Assembly: GCA_910579725.1 (NCBI GenBank)
Contig: CAJTUD010000057.1
Location: 1 to 18,954 of the forward strand
DNA length: 18,954 nucleotides
Direction: 5' to 3'
Origin: an uncultured Oscillospiraceae bacterium
GTDB lineage: Bacteria > Bacillota > Clostridia > Oscillospirales > Oscillospiraceae
Within the stretch, counting starts at the first letter, position 1, and each line of letters opens with the position of its first letter. Under the pieces are notes generated by a model, which worked only from the letters and a program-made list of their open reading frames with translations, ran no database searches and was not told the DNA's origin. Shown here piece by piece: positions 1 to 7,334 of the stretch. The translations under genes and the position numbers were made by a program.

Positions 1-67
1 AACCGGAAGGAGCTGTTTAGGAGCTGCACCTAGGAAGCCTTCAGCAGGTAAACATTTTTAAGATCAA

Positions 68-114
68 GAGGGGCCTGTATTGCCGGTTTGGCAAAAACAG
101 GCCCCTCTTTTTTT
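68..114 (+). terminator. Intrinsic terminator or attenuator upstream of the first gene
   Basis: The arms GAGGGGCCTGT (68-78) and ACAGGCCCCTC (97-107) pair perfectly over 11 bp. An inner TTGCC/GGCAA stem extends the hairpin, and seven T residues follow (108-114). This is a textbook Rho-independent terminator. It ends only 24 bases before the ATG at 139, leaving no room for a complete promoter, so the downstream gene must be reached by read-through or antitermination. Bases 1-67 may hold the end of an upstream gene, but all three frames have early stops and I cannot choose between them. Confidence 0.85.
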
Positions 115-138
115 ATTCTTGACGGAAGGAAAACAGAA

Positions 139-831
139 ATGACCAGATTTTTTGAACGCGGCACGGTTATGGCGGAGATGGAGCGCCAGATGACGATGGC
201 GCCGAATTTCACGCCACGCGGCCATGGCAGCGCGGTCCTCTGCCGCTACCGCCCCGCTGCGGCGGATGTGGACTGCCGGAACTGCCTGGAACACCGCCGC
301 CGGGGCTGCCGCAGTCTGAGCTGCCTCTACCTCTCCGAGCGGCTGGAGGCCGGAGCGGTGACCCTGGAGGAACTTATCATTGAAACGATCCGGCCCTGGA
401 AGTACCTGCCGCTGAAGCAGAGGGCTATGCGTCTCGCCTGCCGGTCCGATGGCTTCCACTTTGATGGACCGCTCCACGTCATGCGGATGCAGGAAATGAC
501 AAAGGGAGAGAACAGGACCGTCAGCAGCCGGTGGCTGGCGGCGGTATACCTGCTCTCCGCCCACGCCGCGCTCTGGCAGAAGACGCTCAGGGCGGTCAGG
601 CCGGGTGAAATCGATTTCGCCAACATCCGGCTGGGGGATACCGGCATTCAGGATTACGTCCTCTACCGTACGGCGAAAGGCATCTGCTCCGGTATGCTGG
701 GCGCAACATCGGAGGAACTGTCCGACCCGGAGCTGGTCAGCGATGGTACCCTGCTGCTGGTTGTCAGCGCGGCAGTCATCGCCCGTTACGGACCGGAGGC
801 CATTCGGATCGGGAGGGCGGAACAATGGTGA
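139..831 (+). CDS. Hypothetical mobile-element protein with an N-terminal cysteine cluster
   Basis: The protein has 230 residues. The ATG at 139 follows an SD-like GGAAGGA (124-130) with eight bases between. An in-frame TTG at 88 lies inside the terminator hairpin and is rejected as a start. Near the N-terminus, five Cys follow a short G-H-G segment, with spacing C-x15-C-x2-C-x7-C-x4-C within an Arg-rich stretch, suggesting metal binding or a redox-sensitive fold. The rest is a mixed alpha-helical domain with hydrophobic helices (WLAAVYLLSAH; TLLLVVSAAVIARYG) but no signal peptide, so it is probably cytosolic. I recognise the general appearance of a conserved Clostridia ICE protein but know no function. 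It ends RIGRAEQW and lacks the GGM tail of its neighbours. Its stop overlaps the start of a micro-ORF. Confidence 0.82.
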   Translation: MTRFFERGTVMAEMERQMTMAPNFTPRGHGSAVLCRYRPAAADVDCRNCLEHRRRGCRSLSCLYLSERLEAGAVTLEELIIETIRPWKYLPLKQRAMRLACRSDGFHFDGPLHVMRMQEMTKGENRTVSSRWLAAVYLLSAHAALWQKTLRAVRPGEIDFANIRLGDTGIQDYVLYRTAKGICSGMLGATSEELSDPELVSDGTLLLVVSAAVIARYGPEAIRIGRAEQW

Positions 832-896
832 ACACCAGCGTGGTAACTCATGAAGTGGGCAATCATGCTGAACCCCTCGGCATAAAGATGCTGTGA
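825..896 (+). CDS. 23-codon micro-ORF overlapping the preceding stop
   Basis: The ATG at 825 overlaps the end of the preceding gene, whose TGA is at 829-831, and lies seven bases after GGGAGGG (811-817), a very strong SD. The ORF reads MVNTSVVTHEVGNHAEPLGI then three more residues and a TGA at 894-896. The placement is that of a translationally coupled gene. No family is recognised. It could be a leader peptide for the gene at 970, a remnant of a longer small protein, or chance. The SD has no other start to serve, which is the best argument that it is translated. Confidence 0.4.
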   Translation: MVNTSVVTHEVGNHAEPLGIKML

Positions 897-912
897 AAGT
901 TTCAGTAGACTT

Positions 913-950
913 TTGCCCAAAAGTGTGGTATTGGTTGTAACGACCAATAC
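913..950 (+). promoter_or_regulatory. Possible promoter with an overlapping hairpin
   Basis: TTGCCC (913-918) and TGTAAC (936-941) are 17 bp apart, and each matches four of six consensus bases, so this is a weak promoter candidate at best. More solid is the inverted repeat GTATTGGTTG (928-937) / CGACCAATAC (941-950), with one G-T pair and a 3-base loop. It overlaps the candidate -10 and ends just upstream of the SD of the LPD28 gene. It could be an operator or an RNA hairpin controlling translation. Confidence 0.35.
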
Positions 951-969
951 AGAAAGGAAGGTGAAACCA

Positions 970-1758
970 TTGCGCTGCAACATTTACAAGGAACAGCTCC
1001 GAAGCGCGGAGCTGTTCGGCAAGCCGGTACTCTATACCGAAAAGCAGGTCCAGCGGGAGTCCGTTCCAGAGGACTGGCACTGCTACGACCTGTCCGGGAG
1101 CGGCCGGGATCCGGACAAGCCCTCCGCGTTGGAGGACAAAACGGCGTGGAACCGTATTGCCACGGTCCTCTCCCCCGTCCCGCTGAAGCGGGAAACCACC
1201 CTGACCCGCCAGATCAAAAACAGCTTTTCTCTGCACGAGGAGCTGCTGGATCTGGCGGGTTTTTGCGAGAAGCACCATCTGGAAAGTCCCTCTGATCCCC
1301 GCAAATTCATTCTGCGTCCCGCTTCCAGCAAGGAGGCGGGGCTGTTCTATTCCCAGATGGAGCCGGAGGAGGACGCGGCGGCAGGCACGATAGGCCATGT
1401 CCGGCTCGACTTTGGCAACGGCAGGCTCCACCACTCCTGGTGGCCCCACAACGATAACCGGTTCAACACGCCAGAGTTCAAGGCGGCGCTCCAGGAGTTC
1501 GTGGATGAGCTGCGGGTCCGTGGTCCGCTGCAAAGCGATGCCGCTATGCGCCGGTGGTGCTATGGGTATCCGGAGGGTGAGATCGCGCGAGAGCAGGTCG
1601 GATTCATAGCGGAGACAGAGGATTACCGGTTCTGCCTGCGCTGTACAACCATGACCGGCGATTACAGCTACCTCTACTGCTATGATCTGAACCAGCAGAG
1701 TCTGGAGATGGACGCACAGGCAACTGAAGAAGGTATGACGATGGGGGGAATGAGCTGA
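970..1758 (+). CDS. LPD28-domain mobile-element protein
   Basis: I place the start at TTG 970, seven bases after AGGAAGG (956-962). TTG 913 has no SD and GTG 961 sits on top of the SD. The 262-residue product opens with a pattern I recognise as LPD28, a large-polyvalent-protein-associated domain: LFGKPVLYTEKQV, then VPEDWHCYDLSGS, then ATVLSPVPLK (about residues 12-80). The second half has a conserved ICE-type region with DPRKFILRPA, GLFY, GTIGHVRLDFG, a WW pair and YRFCLRCTTMTGDY. The polyvalent-protein domains are associated with phages and conjugative elements and are thought to act in conflict with host defences; the role of this one is unknown. The protein ends TEEGMTMGGMS. The last codons supply the SD of the next gene, whose ATG overlaps this stop by one base. 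Confidence 0.85.
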   Translation: MRCNIYKEQLRSAELFGKPVLYTEKQVQRESVPEDWHCYDLSGSGRDPDKPSALEDKTAWNRIATVLSPVPLKRETTLTRQIKNSFSLHEELLDLAGFCEKHHLESPSDPRKFILRPASSKEAGLFYSQMEPEEDAAAGTIGHVRLDFGNGRLHHSWWPHNDNRFNTPEFKAALQEFVDELRVRGPLQSDAAMRRWCYGYPEGEIAREQVGFIAETEDYRFCLRCTTMTGDYSYLYCYDLNQQSLEMDAQATEEGMTMGGMS

Positions 1759-2774
1759 TGAAAGACCTGATCCCATGCAAGGTGGCCCGAGACGATCTCC
1801 AGCGGTGGCTGGCATCCGGAAACGGACCCCTGACGGTTTCCGTGGGCGAGAAAGTGGGGACGCTGCTCATTGCTCTTGAAAAAACATCATCGGTGGACTA
1901 CCTGTATCGAACGTCCATCACGGAGGACGGCAGTATCTCCTGCGACAACAGCCTGCTGTTTTGCGGGGTGTACGATGGGGAGAACCAGTCGCTGTATCTG
2001 GCGAAGGACGCTCAAAGGCTCTTCACAGAGGGACCGATCCCCCTGGTAACGGAGGCCGGCAGCTCCGTGATAAAGGACATCTGCGGAAAGGTCAACCAGC
2101 GTGTGGAAAACACCATTGCCAATGATAAAAGCAACCTCCCCCTCCAGACGGTCACCGGCTGGCGGGAAGCGCATGATCTTCAATCTTATCAGGAGCATGG
2201 CGCGAAAGAGGATGCGCTCCGGATGCTGTTCGGCGGTCATACGCCGGAGGGCAAATTCCACAGCGATTACGCCATGTGCGAGATGCCGGAGGCCGCCTTC
2301 CTGTCCTGGCTCCAGGACCCGGATAGCTTTATTCAGACCGAGGCGGAGACATATATCAAGAGCAATCCGGAGAGGTTTCTCCTGCAATTTCTGAAAAGCG
2401 AAGCCCTGCTGGCGGAGTATCAGGCGCTGGCAGAAAATACCGGCAGTCCGATCCATCGGATGAAAGCCATTACGGATGCCATCAATATCAGCGGAGCGAA
2501 GATGGTGAATGTCACAGTTCAAAAGGACGGTGAGGAGCTGACCTTCAAAATGGATGCCGGCCGTATGAAAGGACATCAAACACATTACAGCACGTATTAC
2601 ATCCCCGCCGCCGACCGGCGCAGGTTCGAGCAGGTATTTGGCAGGAACGCCGGCTTCAAGGCGGAGGACGTTATCAGGATCACCTACGGCAGAAACACGA
2701 TATACGAGGCCCCGTCCGCCCAGGAGGAGAGCATGGCGGAGAGCGCCGGGCCGGTAATGGGAGGGATGATGTAG
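1758..2774 (+). CDS. Conserved hypothetical protein of the accessory block (338 aa)
   Basis: The ATG shares one base with the previous stop, and GGGGGGA (1744-1749) is the SD, so the two genes are translationally coupled. The product is soluble, acidic and has no signal peptide or membrane segment. Two regions stand out. A helical part (about residues 175-250) contains AAFLSWLQDPDSF and FLKSEALLAEYQALAENTGS. A C-terminal beta-rich part (about 250-320) contains MVNVTVQKDGEELTFKMDAG, HYSTYYIPAADRRRFEQVFG and VIRITYGRNTIYE. I believe this C-terminal pattern recurs in Clostridia ICE proteins but know no name or activity for it. After an Ala/Glu/Ser-rich linker the protein ends SAGPVMGGMM, the fullest form of the shared tail. 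The GGAGGG inside the tail codons is the SD of the following gene. Confidence 0.82.
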   Translation: MKDLIPCKVARDDLQRWLASGNGPLTVSVGEKVGTLLIALEKTSSVDYLYRTSITEDGSISCDNSLLFCGVYDGENQSLYLAKDAQRLFTEGPIPLVTEAGSSVIKDICGKVNQRVENTIANDKSNLPLQTVTGWREAHDLQSYQEHGAKEDALRMLFGGHTPEGKFHSDYAMCEMPEAAFLSWLQDPDSFIQTEAETYIKSNPERFLLQFLKSEALLAEYQALAENTGSPIHRMKAITDAINISGAKMVNVTVQKDGEELTFKMDAGRMKGHQTHYSTYYIPAADRRRFEQVFGRNAGFKAEDVIRITYGRNTIYEAPSAQEESMAESAGPVMGGMM

Positions 2775-3758
2775 ATGGAACGGATACCGAAAGGCTGGCA
2801 GGATTTCCTGCGCGAGCAGTTCCCGGAGGGGAGCCGGATCAGGCTCAGGGAAATGAAAAACGACCCCCGCCCGGTGGAACCGGGGAGCATGGGGACCCTG
2901 CTTCACATTGATGACGCGGGCATCTTCCACGTCCAATTCGACAATGGCAGAGAGCTGGGCGTGGCGCTGGGTGAGGACAGCTTTACCGTCCTGCCGCCTG
3001 GTCCGCAGACGCTGAAGCTGTACATGCCTCTGACAGCGGACTACTACGAACCGGACCAGTGGGGCGGCATGCCGGAGGAGGGCGCGCCGCTGGATGGCCG
3101 GGGGCCTCTGGCCTACGAGGACCACATCCTGGCCTCGCTGCTCAAGGAACGGGAACCGGAGGAGGCGGAACGGGGTATGATGCGCTACTACAGCAAGATG
3201 GACAGCGTGAACGAGAAGGTCCTCTCCTATGTGTTTACGGCGGAGGAGAGGGAGGGGCAGCTCTGGGGCGTTGCGGAGTGCAGGGTGCAGGGCCGGCTGA
3301 CGCCGGAGGAGCTGGATACGCTGATGGAGTCCGTTTCCGGACAGGCGTCCGATGGGTTTGGCGAGTCGTATGAACAGCATCCCATCCGCATCGGGAATGG
3401 CGAGCTGTACGTCCATCTCTGGAACGGCGATAACTGGAGCATCATGACGGAGCGGGACCGCTTCGATCCAAAATTCTCTGAGAAGCTGCCGGAGCTTTGC
3501 TACTCCACCCTGCCCAGTGATGGAAGCCTTATCCTCCTCAAGCGCGGCGAGAGCGGGTATTTTCAGACAGAATGGAACCGGAACGATCCGAAAAAGAACC
3601 GCCGCCTTGCGGATCATCTCAACCAGCAGAGGGGTATCAGCAGGGCCCAGGAGGAAGCCATGTGTTTCGGCGGCTTATTCGGCTGGGACAAGCCCGGCGC
3701 AGACCCCAGAACCTACGAACAGGCTCCGGGGCAGGCTGACGGGCCTCGCATGATCTGA
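2775..3758 (+). CDS. DUF4314-domain protein fused to a second ICE-associated domain
   Basis: The ATG directly follows the previous TAG; GGAGGG (2760-2765) is the SD. The 327-residue product has two parts. Residues about 18-75 match DUF4314, with GSRIRLREM, VEPGSMGTLLHIDDAGIFHV and QFDNGRELG; this small beta-barrel-like domain is common in Firmicutes mobile elements. Residues about 80-235 hold LTADYYEPDQWG, LDGRGPLAYEDHILASLLK, EREGQLWGVAECRV, LTPEELDTLMESVSGQASDG and GELYVHLWNG, a conserved ICE block that I associate with DUF6329-type proteins (name uncertain). The C-terminal third is less conserved. It ends QADGPRMI, a reduced version of the shared tail without the Gly-Gly. No activity is known. 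Cytosolic and co-transcribed with its neighbours. Confidence 0.85.
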   Translation: MERIPKGWQDFLREQFPEGSRIRLREMKNDPRPVEPGSMGTLLHIDDAGIFHVQFDNGRELGVALGEDSFTVLPPGPQTLKLYMPLTADYYEPDQWGGMPEEGAPLDGRGPLAYEDHILASLLKEREPEEAERGMMRYYSKMDSVNEKVLSYVFTAEEREGQLWGVAECRVQGRLTPEELDTLMESVSGQASDGFGESYEQHPIRIGNGELYVHLWNGDNWSIMTERDRFDPKFSEKLPELCYSTLPSDGSLILLKRGESGYFQTEWNRNDPKKNRRLADHLNQQRGISRAQEEAMCFGGLFGWDKPGADPRTYEQAPGQADGPRMI

Positions 3759-3773
3759 TAACGGGGGTAACAG

Positions 3774-4403
3774 ATGGTGGCGGAATTTGAAAAAGCGCGT
3801 GTACGGGATTTCATGCGGGATCATGAACGGCCCAGGAGGTCGCCGCTCTCAGAAAAGCTCAGAATATGTCCCACTCTGGCGTGCATTGCAGGCAATATTC
3901 CCGGCAGGAAGCTCTCCAAATGGACGCTCTCAGACGAACACTACCAGGCCCAGTTCAAGGAGATCAGGTTCTGCCTGCATGGCCTGATCGGACATGGCGC
4001 ACACCTTGCCGCCTGTGGAAGCGAGGAACAGATCCCCGCCCTTCGGGATTTTATCTGCCATCTTGCGGCCTTCTGGCCGGAGGACCCGGATGCAGATCCT
4101 GTGGAGGCGGAAAAGCGGTATGGCGCATTGTTTGACAAAGAGGTATCCGATGCCCGGAGCTACGGCAGCGCGCCGGAGCTGAGCGAGAGCAGAAAAGAAA
4201 ATATCCTGATCGGGCTGGAGGATTATCTCATCGATATGGCGGGCCAGTTCCAAAAGATCGATCAGGAGGCGCTGGACAGCGGACTGGCAGCCTGCGAATC
4301 TGTCGCGGCAGGGCTCCGGCAGGCATGGAGCGGAGTGCAGCAGGACCAGACGCCGGTGCAGCCGTCCGGCCCGGTATTGGGAGGAGGGATGAGCTTTGGA
4401 TAA
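3774..4403 (+). CDS. Hypothetical protein of the accessory block (209 aa)
   Basis: The ATG at 3774 follows GGGGGT (3763-3768) by five bases. The product is a soluble helical protein. It opens with a basic segment (KARVRDFMRDHERPRR), followed by RKLSKWTLSDEHYQAQFKEI and helices through about residue 180. I recognise no family. After a Gln/Pro-rich linker (VQQDQTPVQPS) it ends GPVLGGGMSFG, a clear shared tail with an extra Gly. The tail codons contain GGAGGAGGG, which serves as SD for the tiny TTG ORF at 4396. Confidence 0.78.
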   Translation: MVAEFEKARVRDFMRDHERPRRSPLSEKLRICPTLACIAGNIPGRKLSKWTLSDEHYQAQFKEIRFCLHGLIGHGAHLAACGSEEQIPALRDFICHLAAFWPEDPDADPVEAEKRYGALFDKEVSDARSYGSAPELSESRKENILIGLEDYLIDMAGQFQKIDQEALDSGLAACESVAAGLRQAWSGVQQDQTPVQPSGPVLGGGMSFG

Positions 4404-4461
4404 AATATTCCAGATCCACACGCCCAAGGCCGGACTAACTATAAGGAGAAATGAGGTATGA
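4396..4461 (+). CDS. 21-codon TTG ORF resembling the ArdA-like N-terminus
   Basis: TTG 4396 lies seven bases after GGAGGAGGG (4380-4388). The ORF starts inside the last codons of the 209-aa gene and ends TGA 4459-4461, sharing bases with the ATG of the next small gene. Its start, (M)DKIFQIHTPK, resembles (M)AEIFHIYASH, the start of the ArdA-like protein at 4612; both genes also share ATATTCCA at this place. The likely reading is the truncated 5' end of a duplicated ArdA-like gene, possibly still translated as a coupling peptide. It is too short for a confident call. Confidence 0.35.
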   Translation: MDKIFQIHTPKAGLTIRRNEV

Positions 4462-4619
4462 GCAGCATGATGCGGATCGACGGCCGGTTCACGATGGACA
4501 GGGAAACGGTCAGTCTGGAGAGCTTTTGCGAACAAAACGGATTTCAGACGGACCATCTCGACCAGCTGTTTCCTGAGATGGAAACGGAGCAGGTCCAGGG
4601 AGGGATGGCCCTTGGCTGA
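4458..4619 (+). CDS. Small protein (53 aa) carrying the GGM tail
   Basis: The ATG at 4458 follows AAGGAG (4443-4448) with nine bases between and overlaps the TGA of the preceding tiny ORF. The product begins MSSMMRIDGRFTMDRE, continues with an acidic, amphipathic stretch (VSLESFCEQNGFQTDHLDQL) and ends EQVQGGMALG. This is the same kind of Gln-rich linker plus GGM seen on the large neighbours, so the protein is little more than one helix pair and the tail. The tail codons carry GGGAGGG (4598-4604), the SD of the ArdA-like gene, whose TTG overlaps this gene by 8 bases. No family is recognised. Confidence 0.6.
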   Translation: MSSMMRIDGRFTMDRETVSLESFCEQNGFQTDHLDQLFPEMETEQVQGGMALG

Positions 4620-5793
4620 GATATTCCACATCTACGCCTCACATGGGAGGGACAACTACGTGGAGCTGGACCTCCCCGCCAGCGATCATGAGATGCTGGA
4701 CATGATGGAGCGGCTGCGGCTGGAGCCGGGGAAACTGCCCTATGTGGAAGTGTTGAAGATCCATGAAACGTATGACTACCTGGACAAGTGTATCCATGAG
4801 CAGCCGGACGTCTATCAGCTCAACGCGCTGGCGAGAAAGCTGTCGGAGTTCACCTCTGTGCAGGAGATGGCGGCGTTCGAGGGGCTGGTAGGGATGGAGA
4901 TTGGAAAGAGCGCCGTTACCATCGAACTTCCCCGGCTCATCGACTTCGCCCACAGCACGGACTGCTGCGTAGTTGCGGCGGATGCCATGACAGACTTCCA
5001 GCTGGGGAAGTTCCTGGTGGGAAACGATTTTATAAAGGATACCAACGGGCTGACAGAAGCCGCGCTGGCGTTGCTGGACTACGGAAAGATCGGCAGGGAG
5101 CATCGGGAGCGGGAGAACAGCGTATATACCAGCTTCGGCTACGTGGAGCGGCAATCGGAGATACACTGCGTCAGCAAAACTATGGATTTCCTGCCCGGAA
5201 AGCCGCCCTACACCATCCTGGTCAATATGGCGGCCCTGCCCCTCGCCGGAGGCGGCCGAAAGCCGGAGGTGATCCAACTGCGGCTCCCCGCCCCGGAGGA
5301 GCAGTTGCGGGAAACCCTGGAAAAGCTGGGAAAGCCGGATTGGAAGGATGTCGCAGTCTCTATCCAGGACTGTGCGCTTCCCTGCCTGAACCATGAAATG
5401 TATTTTAACGGCGAGACGCCGCAGATCCTGGAGCTGTCCCACCGTCTGTCGGAGCTGGACGCGAAGGGCCGGCTGACCCGGTATAAGGCCATCCTGGCGG
5501 CGGAGGACTGCTCGGACCTGTCGCGGATGATCTCCCTCGCCGGTATGGTGGACGAATACTTCTTTGAGTCCAAGGTCAGCAGTCCGGAGGACATGGCACG
5601 GGATGAGCTGAAGGTCGTGATAGGTGATAAGGATGCGGAAACGCTCATGCCGTACATTGACCTCCACAGTTATGGCCGCGCTCTGCTGGAGCGGGATCAC
5701 GCCGCCATCACAGGATACGGGTTGGTGGAACGGGAGAACAGAGAACAAGCCATGGAGCAGCAGCCCGGTCAGGGCGGAATGGATATGATATAG
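4612..5793 (+). CDS. ArdA-like antirestriction protein, two tandem ArdA-like halves
   Basis: The start is TTG 4612, seven bases after GGGAGGG; no ATG comes before residue 23. The 393-residue, strongly acidic product matches the Clostridia ICE proteins usually annotated as ArdA-like. ArdA proteins mimic B-DNA and block type I restriction enzymes in the cytoplasm of a new host. The N-terminal half has LPASDHEMLDMMERLRL, VYQLNALARKLSEF, AAFEGLVGMEIG and LPRLIDFAHSTDCCVV. The C-terminal half repeats the theme: LRLPAPEEQLRETLEKLG, ILELSHRLSELDAKG, YKAILAAEDCSDLSRMI, then ARDELKVVIGDKDAETLMPY. It ends QQPGQGGMDMI, a variant shared tail. The next gene is more than 50 bases away, so this tail has no SD role. 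That it inhibits restriction is inferred from family resemblance. Confidence 0.72.
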   Translation: MAEIFHIYASHGRDNYVELDLPASDHEMLDMMERLRLEPGKLPYVEVLKIHETYDYLDKCIHEQPDVYQLNALARKLSEFTSVQEMAAFEGLVGMEIGKSAVTIELPRLIDFAHSTDCCVVAADAMTDFQLGKFLVGNDFIKDTNGLTEAALALLDYGKIGREHRERENSVYTSFGYVERQSEIHCVSKTMDFLPGKPPYTILVNMAALPLAGGGRKPEVIQLRLPAPEEQLRETLEKLGKPDWKDVAVSIQDCALPCLNHEMYFNGETPQILELSHRLSELDAKGRLTRYKAILAAEDCSDLSRMISLAGMVDEYFFESKVSSPEDMARDELKVVIGDKDAETLMPYIDLHSYGRALLERDHAAITGYGLVERENREQAMEQQPGQGGMDMI

Positions 5794-5855
5794 GTAAAGC
5801 ACAGTTATGATGACAGGAAGTTCAACATCAGAACGAAATAAAGGATGTGAGCAGA

Positions 5856-7244
5856 TTGGAATGCAAGGGGATCGATCATTATGATGTTTTTGATGGCGAC
5901 GTGATAATTTTCTCTGTCGATATATCCGGTGTGCCGGAGGAGATTCGATCTATTGCACAAGAAATTGATGGCTGTGATTACGATCCGGATCGCTTCGGTG
6001 TGTGGGTCAATTACGACTTGGCGGACAAAGAATTCTATCTGGTAACGGAGGAGAGCGCCCCAGAAGTGCCAGGGGATGCGCCCTGCAATATCTTTTATAT
6101 CGATCAGGACGCTGACAAACGATGGTTTAAAACAGATATTCCCCAAGAGCTGCTGGATCATATTTTCAAGGAATGCGGCAAGATCGTCGCAGATAGAGAA
6201 AAAGAGCAGGCAGAAGGGCAGAAGGGAGATGATATGATGGAGCGCAGTTATGATGAAACGATCCTGTGTCTGCCGGGAGCGGCGGAGGAAAAGCAGTGGC
6301 TGGCGGAGCATCTGGAGGTACTGAGCGTCCGGGAGAGGACCATCCTCTCCGCCGCCATGGCCCGTGAACCGCCCCAGGATATGGCGGGCGCGGTAAACTG
6401 CCTGCTGTCCTTGGATGAATATGAGGTGCGGGGACATGTGGGGAGCTATACAGCTCTGGGAGAATTCTCCCTGTTCGAGCAATGTGTCCCGCAGGATCAG
6501 CAGGCGTACTTTGACCTGACCGCGCTGGGATATGCGTATGAGGATCAGCACCCCGGCCTGTTCATCGGGAACTGCTACGTGGAGTACCCCGCCAGCCAGC
6601 CGGTCATGCTCTACGATGGCGGCGAGCTTCCGGAAACGGAAGGCTGGAGCGTCCGTCTGAAGCTGGCGTCGGAAGCCGTACCGGCGGGTGTGTGGGTAAA
6701 ACTCCCGGACTATAACGAGGTCAATAATGACGGGCCGGGAGAGATCAGGCTTGCGCTGGATGAACTGCGGGTGAAGACCATCCAGGATTGCAGGCTGCTG
6801 GACGTCCGGTGTATCCTGCCTTGCATTCAGAACCTTACCGGTCAGTACGATAATCTTGCGGACCTGATCTATGATGGGACGAATCTTGGTATCCTTCTGG
6901 ATGAACGTGGGCAGGGCAGCCCGGGCTTTCCGGAGCGGTTCGCCGCGGCGCTGGAGTTTGAGAATTGCAGGCGGCTGAACGATGCTGTGAACATTGCCGG
7001 TGATCTGGGCAGCTATGACGTCATCAGCAGGGGCCGTTTTCTGGATAAGGTCACGGAGGAACTGAGTAAGCAGGAGTGGGCGAAGGGCGGCGACGCGGTC
7101 AAGGGCTGCTTCGACTATGCCGCCTACGCCGCCGCGCTGGCAGAGCAGCAGGGCTATCAGACAACAGAGGATGGGCTGAATTACATCCGCAAACGGGATT
7201 CCCCCATGCTGGAACAGCAGCGGGGCGGGATGACAATGCAATAA
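5856..7244 (+). CDS. Second ArdA-like protein with an AT-richer N-terminal module
   Basis: The start is uncertain. TTG 5856 has AGGA ten bases upstream, while GTG 5847 is only one base from it; TTG gives 462 residues. Residues about 1-125 form a separate acidic domain (YDVFDGDVIIFSVDISG, EIDGCDYDPDRFGVWVNYDL, RWFKTDIPQELLDHIF) in visibly AT-richer DNA than the flanks. The remainder resembles the ArdA-like family: ERTILSAAMAREPP, YEVRGHVGSYTALGEFSLFE, YAYEDQHPGLFIGNCYVEYP, and a C-terminal repeat FAAALEFENCRRLNDAVNIA followed by GDLGSYDV. An in-frame ATG pair at 6234 and 6237 follows GAAGGGAG and could start a shorter product. The protein ends EQQRGGMTMQ, then comes a terminator, so the tail serves no downstream SD. 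The antirestriction role is inferred. Confidence 0.7.
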   Translation: MECKGIDHYDVFDGDVIIFSVDISGVPEEIRSIAQEIDGCDYDPDRFGVWVNYDLADKEFYLVTEESAPEVPGDAPCNIFYIDQDADKRWFKTDIPQELLDHIFKECGKIVADREKEQAEGQKGDDMMERSYDETILCLPGAAEEKQWLAEHLEVLSVRERTILSAAMAREPPQDMAGAVNCLLSLDEYEVRGHVGSYTALGEFSLFEQCVPQDQQAYFDLTALGYAYEDQHPGLFIGNCYVEYPASQPVMLYDGGELPETEGWSVRLKLASEAVPAGVWVKLPDYNEVNNDGPGEIRLALDELRVKTIQDCRLLDVRCILPCIQNLTGQYDNLADLIYDGTNLGILLDERGQGSPGFPERFAAALEFENCRRLNDAVNIAGDLGSYDVISRGRFLDKVTEELSKQEWAKGGDAVKGCFDYAAYAAALAEQQGYQTTEDGLNYIRKRDSPMLEQQRGGMTMQ

Positions 7245-7252
7245 TTTGTGAC

Positions 7253-7294
7253 GAGGGGCCGTTTCTCCGGAGGGACAAACGGCCCCTCTTTTTT
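7253..7294 (+). terminator. Intrinsic terminator after the second ArdA-like gene
   Basis: GAGGGGCCGTTT (7253-7264) pairs perfectly with AAACGGCCCCTC (7277-7288), and six T residues follow. The outer eight bases GAGGGGCC are identical to the terminator at 68-114. Only 40 bases separate it from the ATG at 7335, and I see no promoter there, so downstream expression probably depends on partial read-through. Confidence 0.85.
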
Positions 7295-7334
7295 GTATCC
7301 TTTTCCGGAGAAGCGGCGCCGGAAAGGAAGAAAA

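Noticed and set aside
64..1815. Long minus-strand open frames, also at 1887-3617, 5805-7427, 7511-8842, 12940-13911 and 14959-16137
   Set aside because: All are opposite well-supported + strand genes, span their gene boundaries and terminators, and show no family features.
3059..3373. 104-codon + strand ORF within the DUF4314 gene
   Set aside because: It is in a shifted frame inside a conserved gene, Gly-rich and low in complexity, as expected for an out-of-frame GC-rich reading.
5806..5883. 25-codon ORF before the second ArdA-like gene
   Set aside because: It has no SD before its ATG and overlaps the larger gene in another frame.
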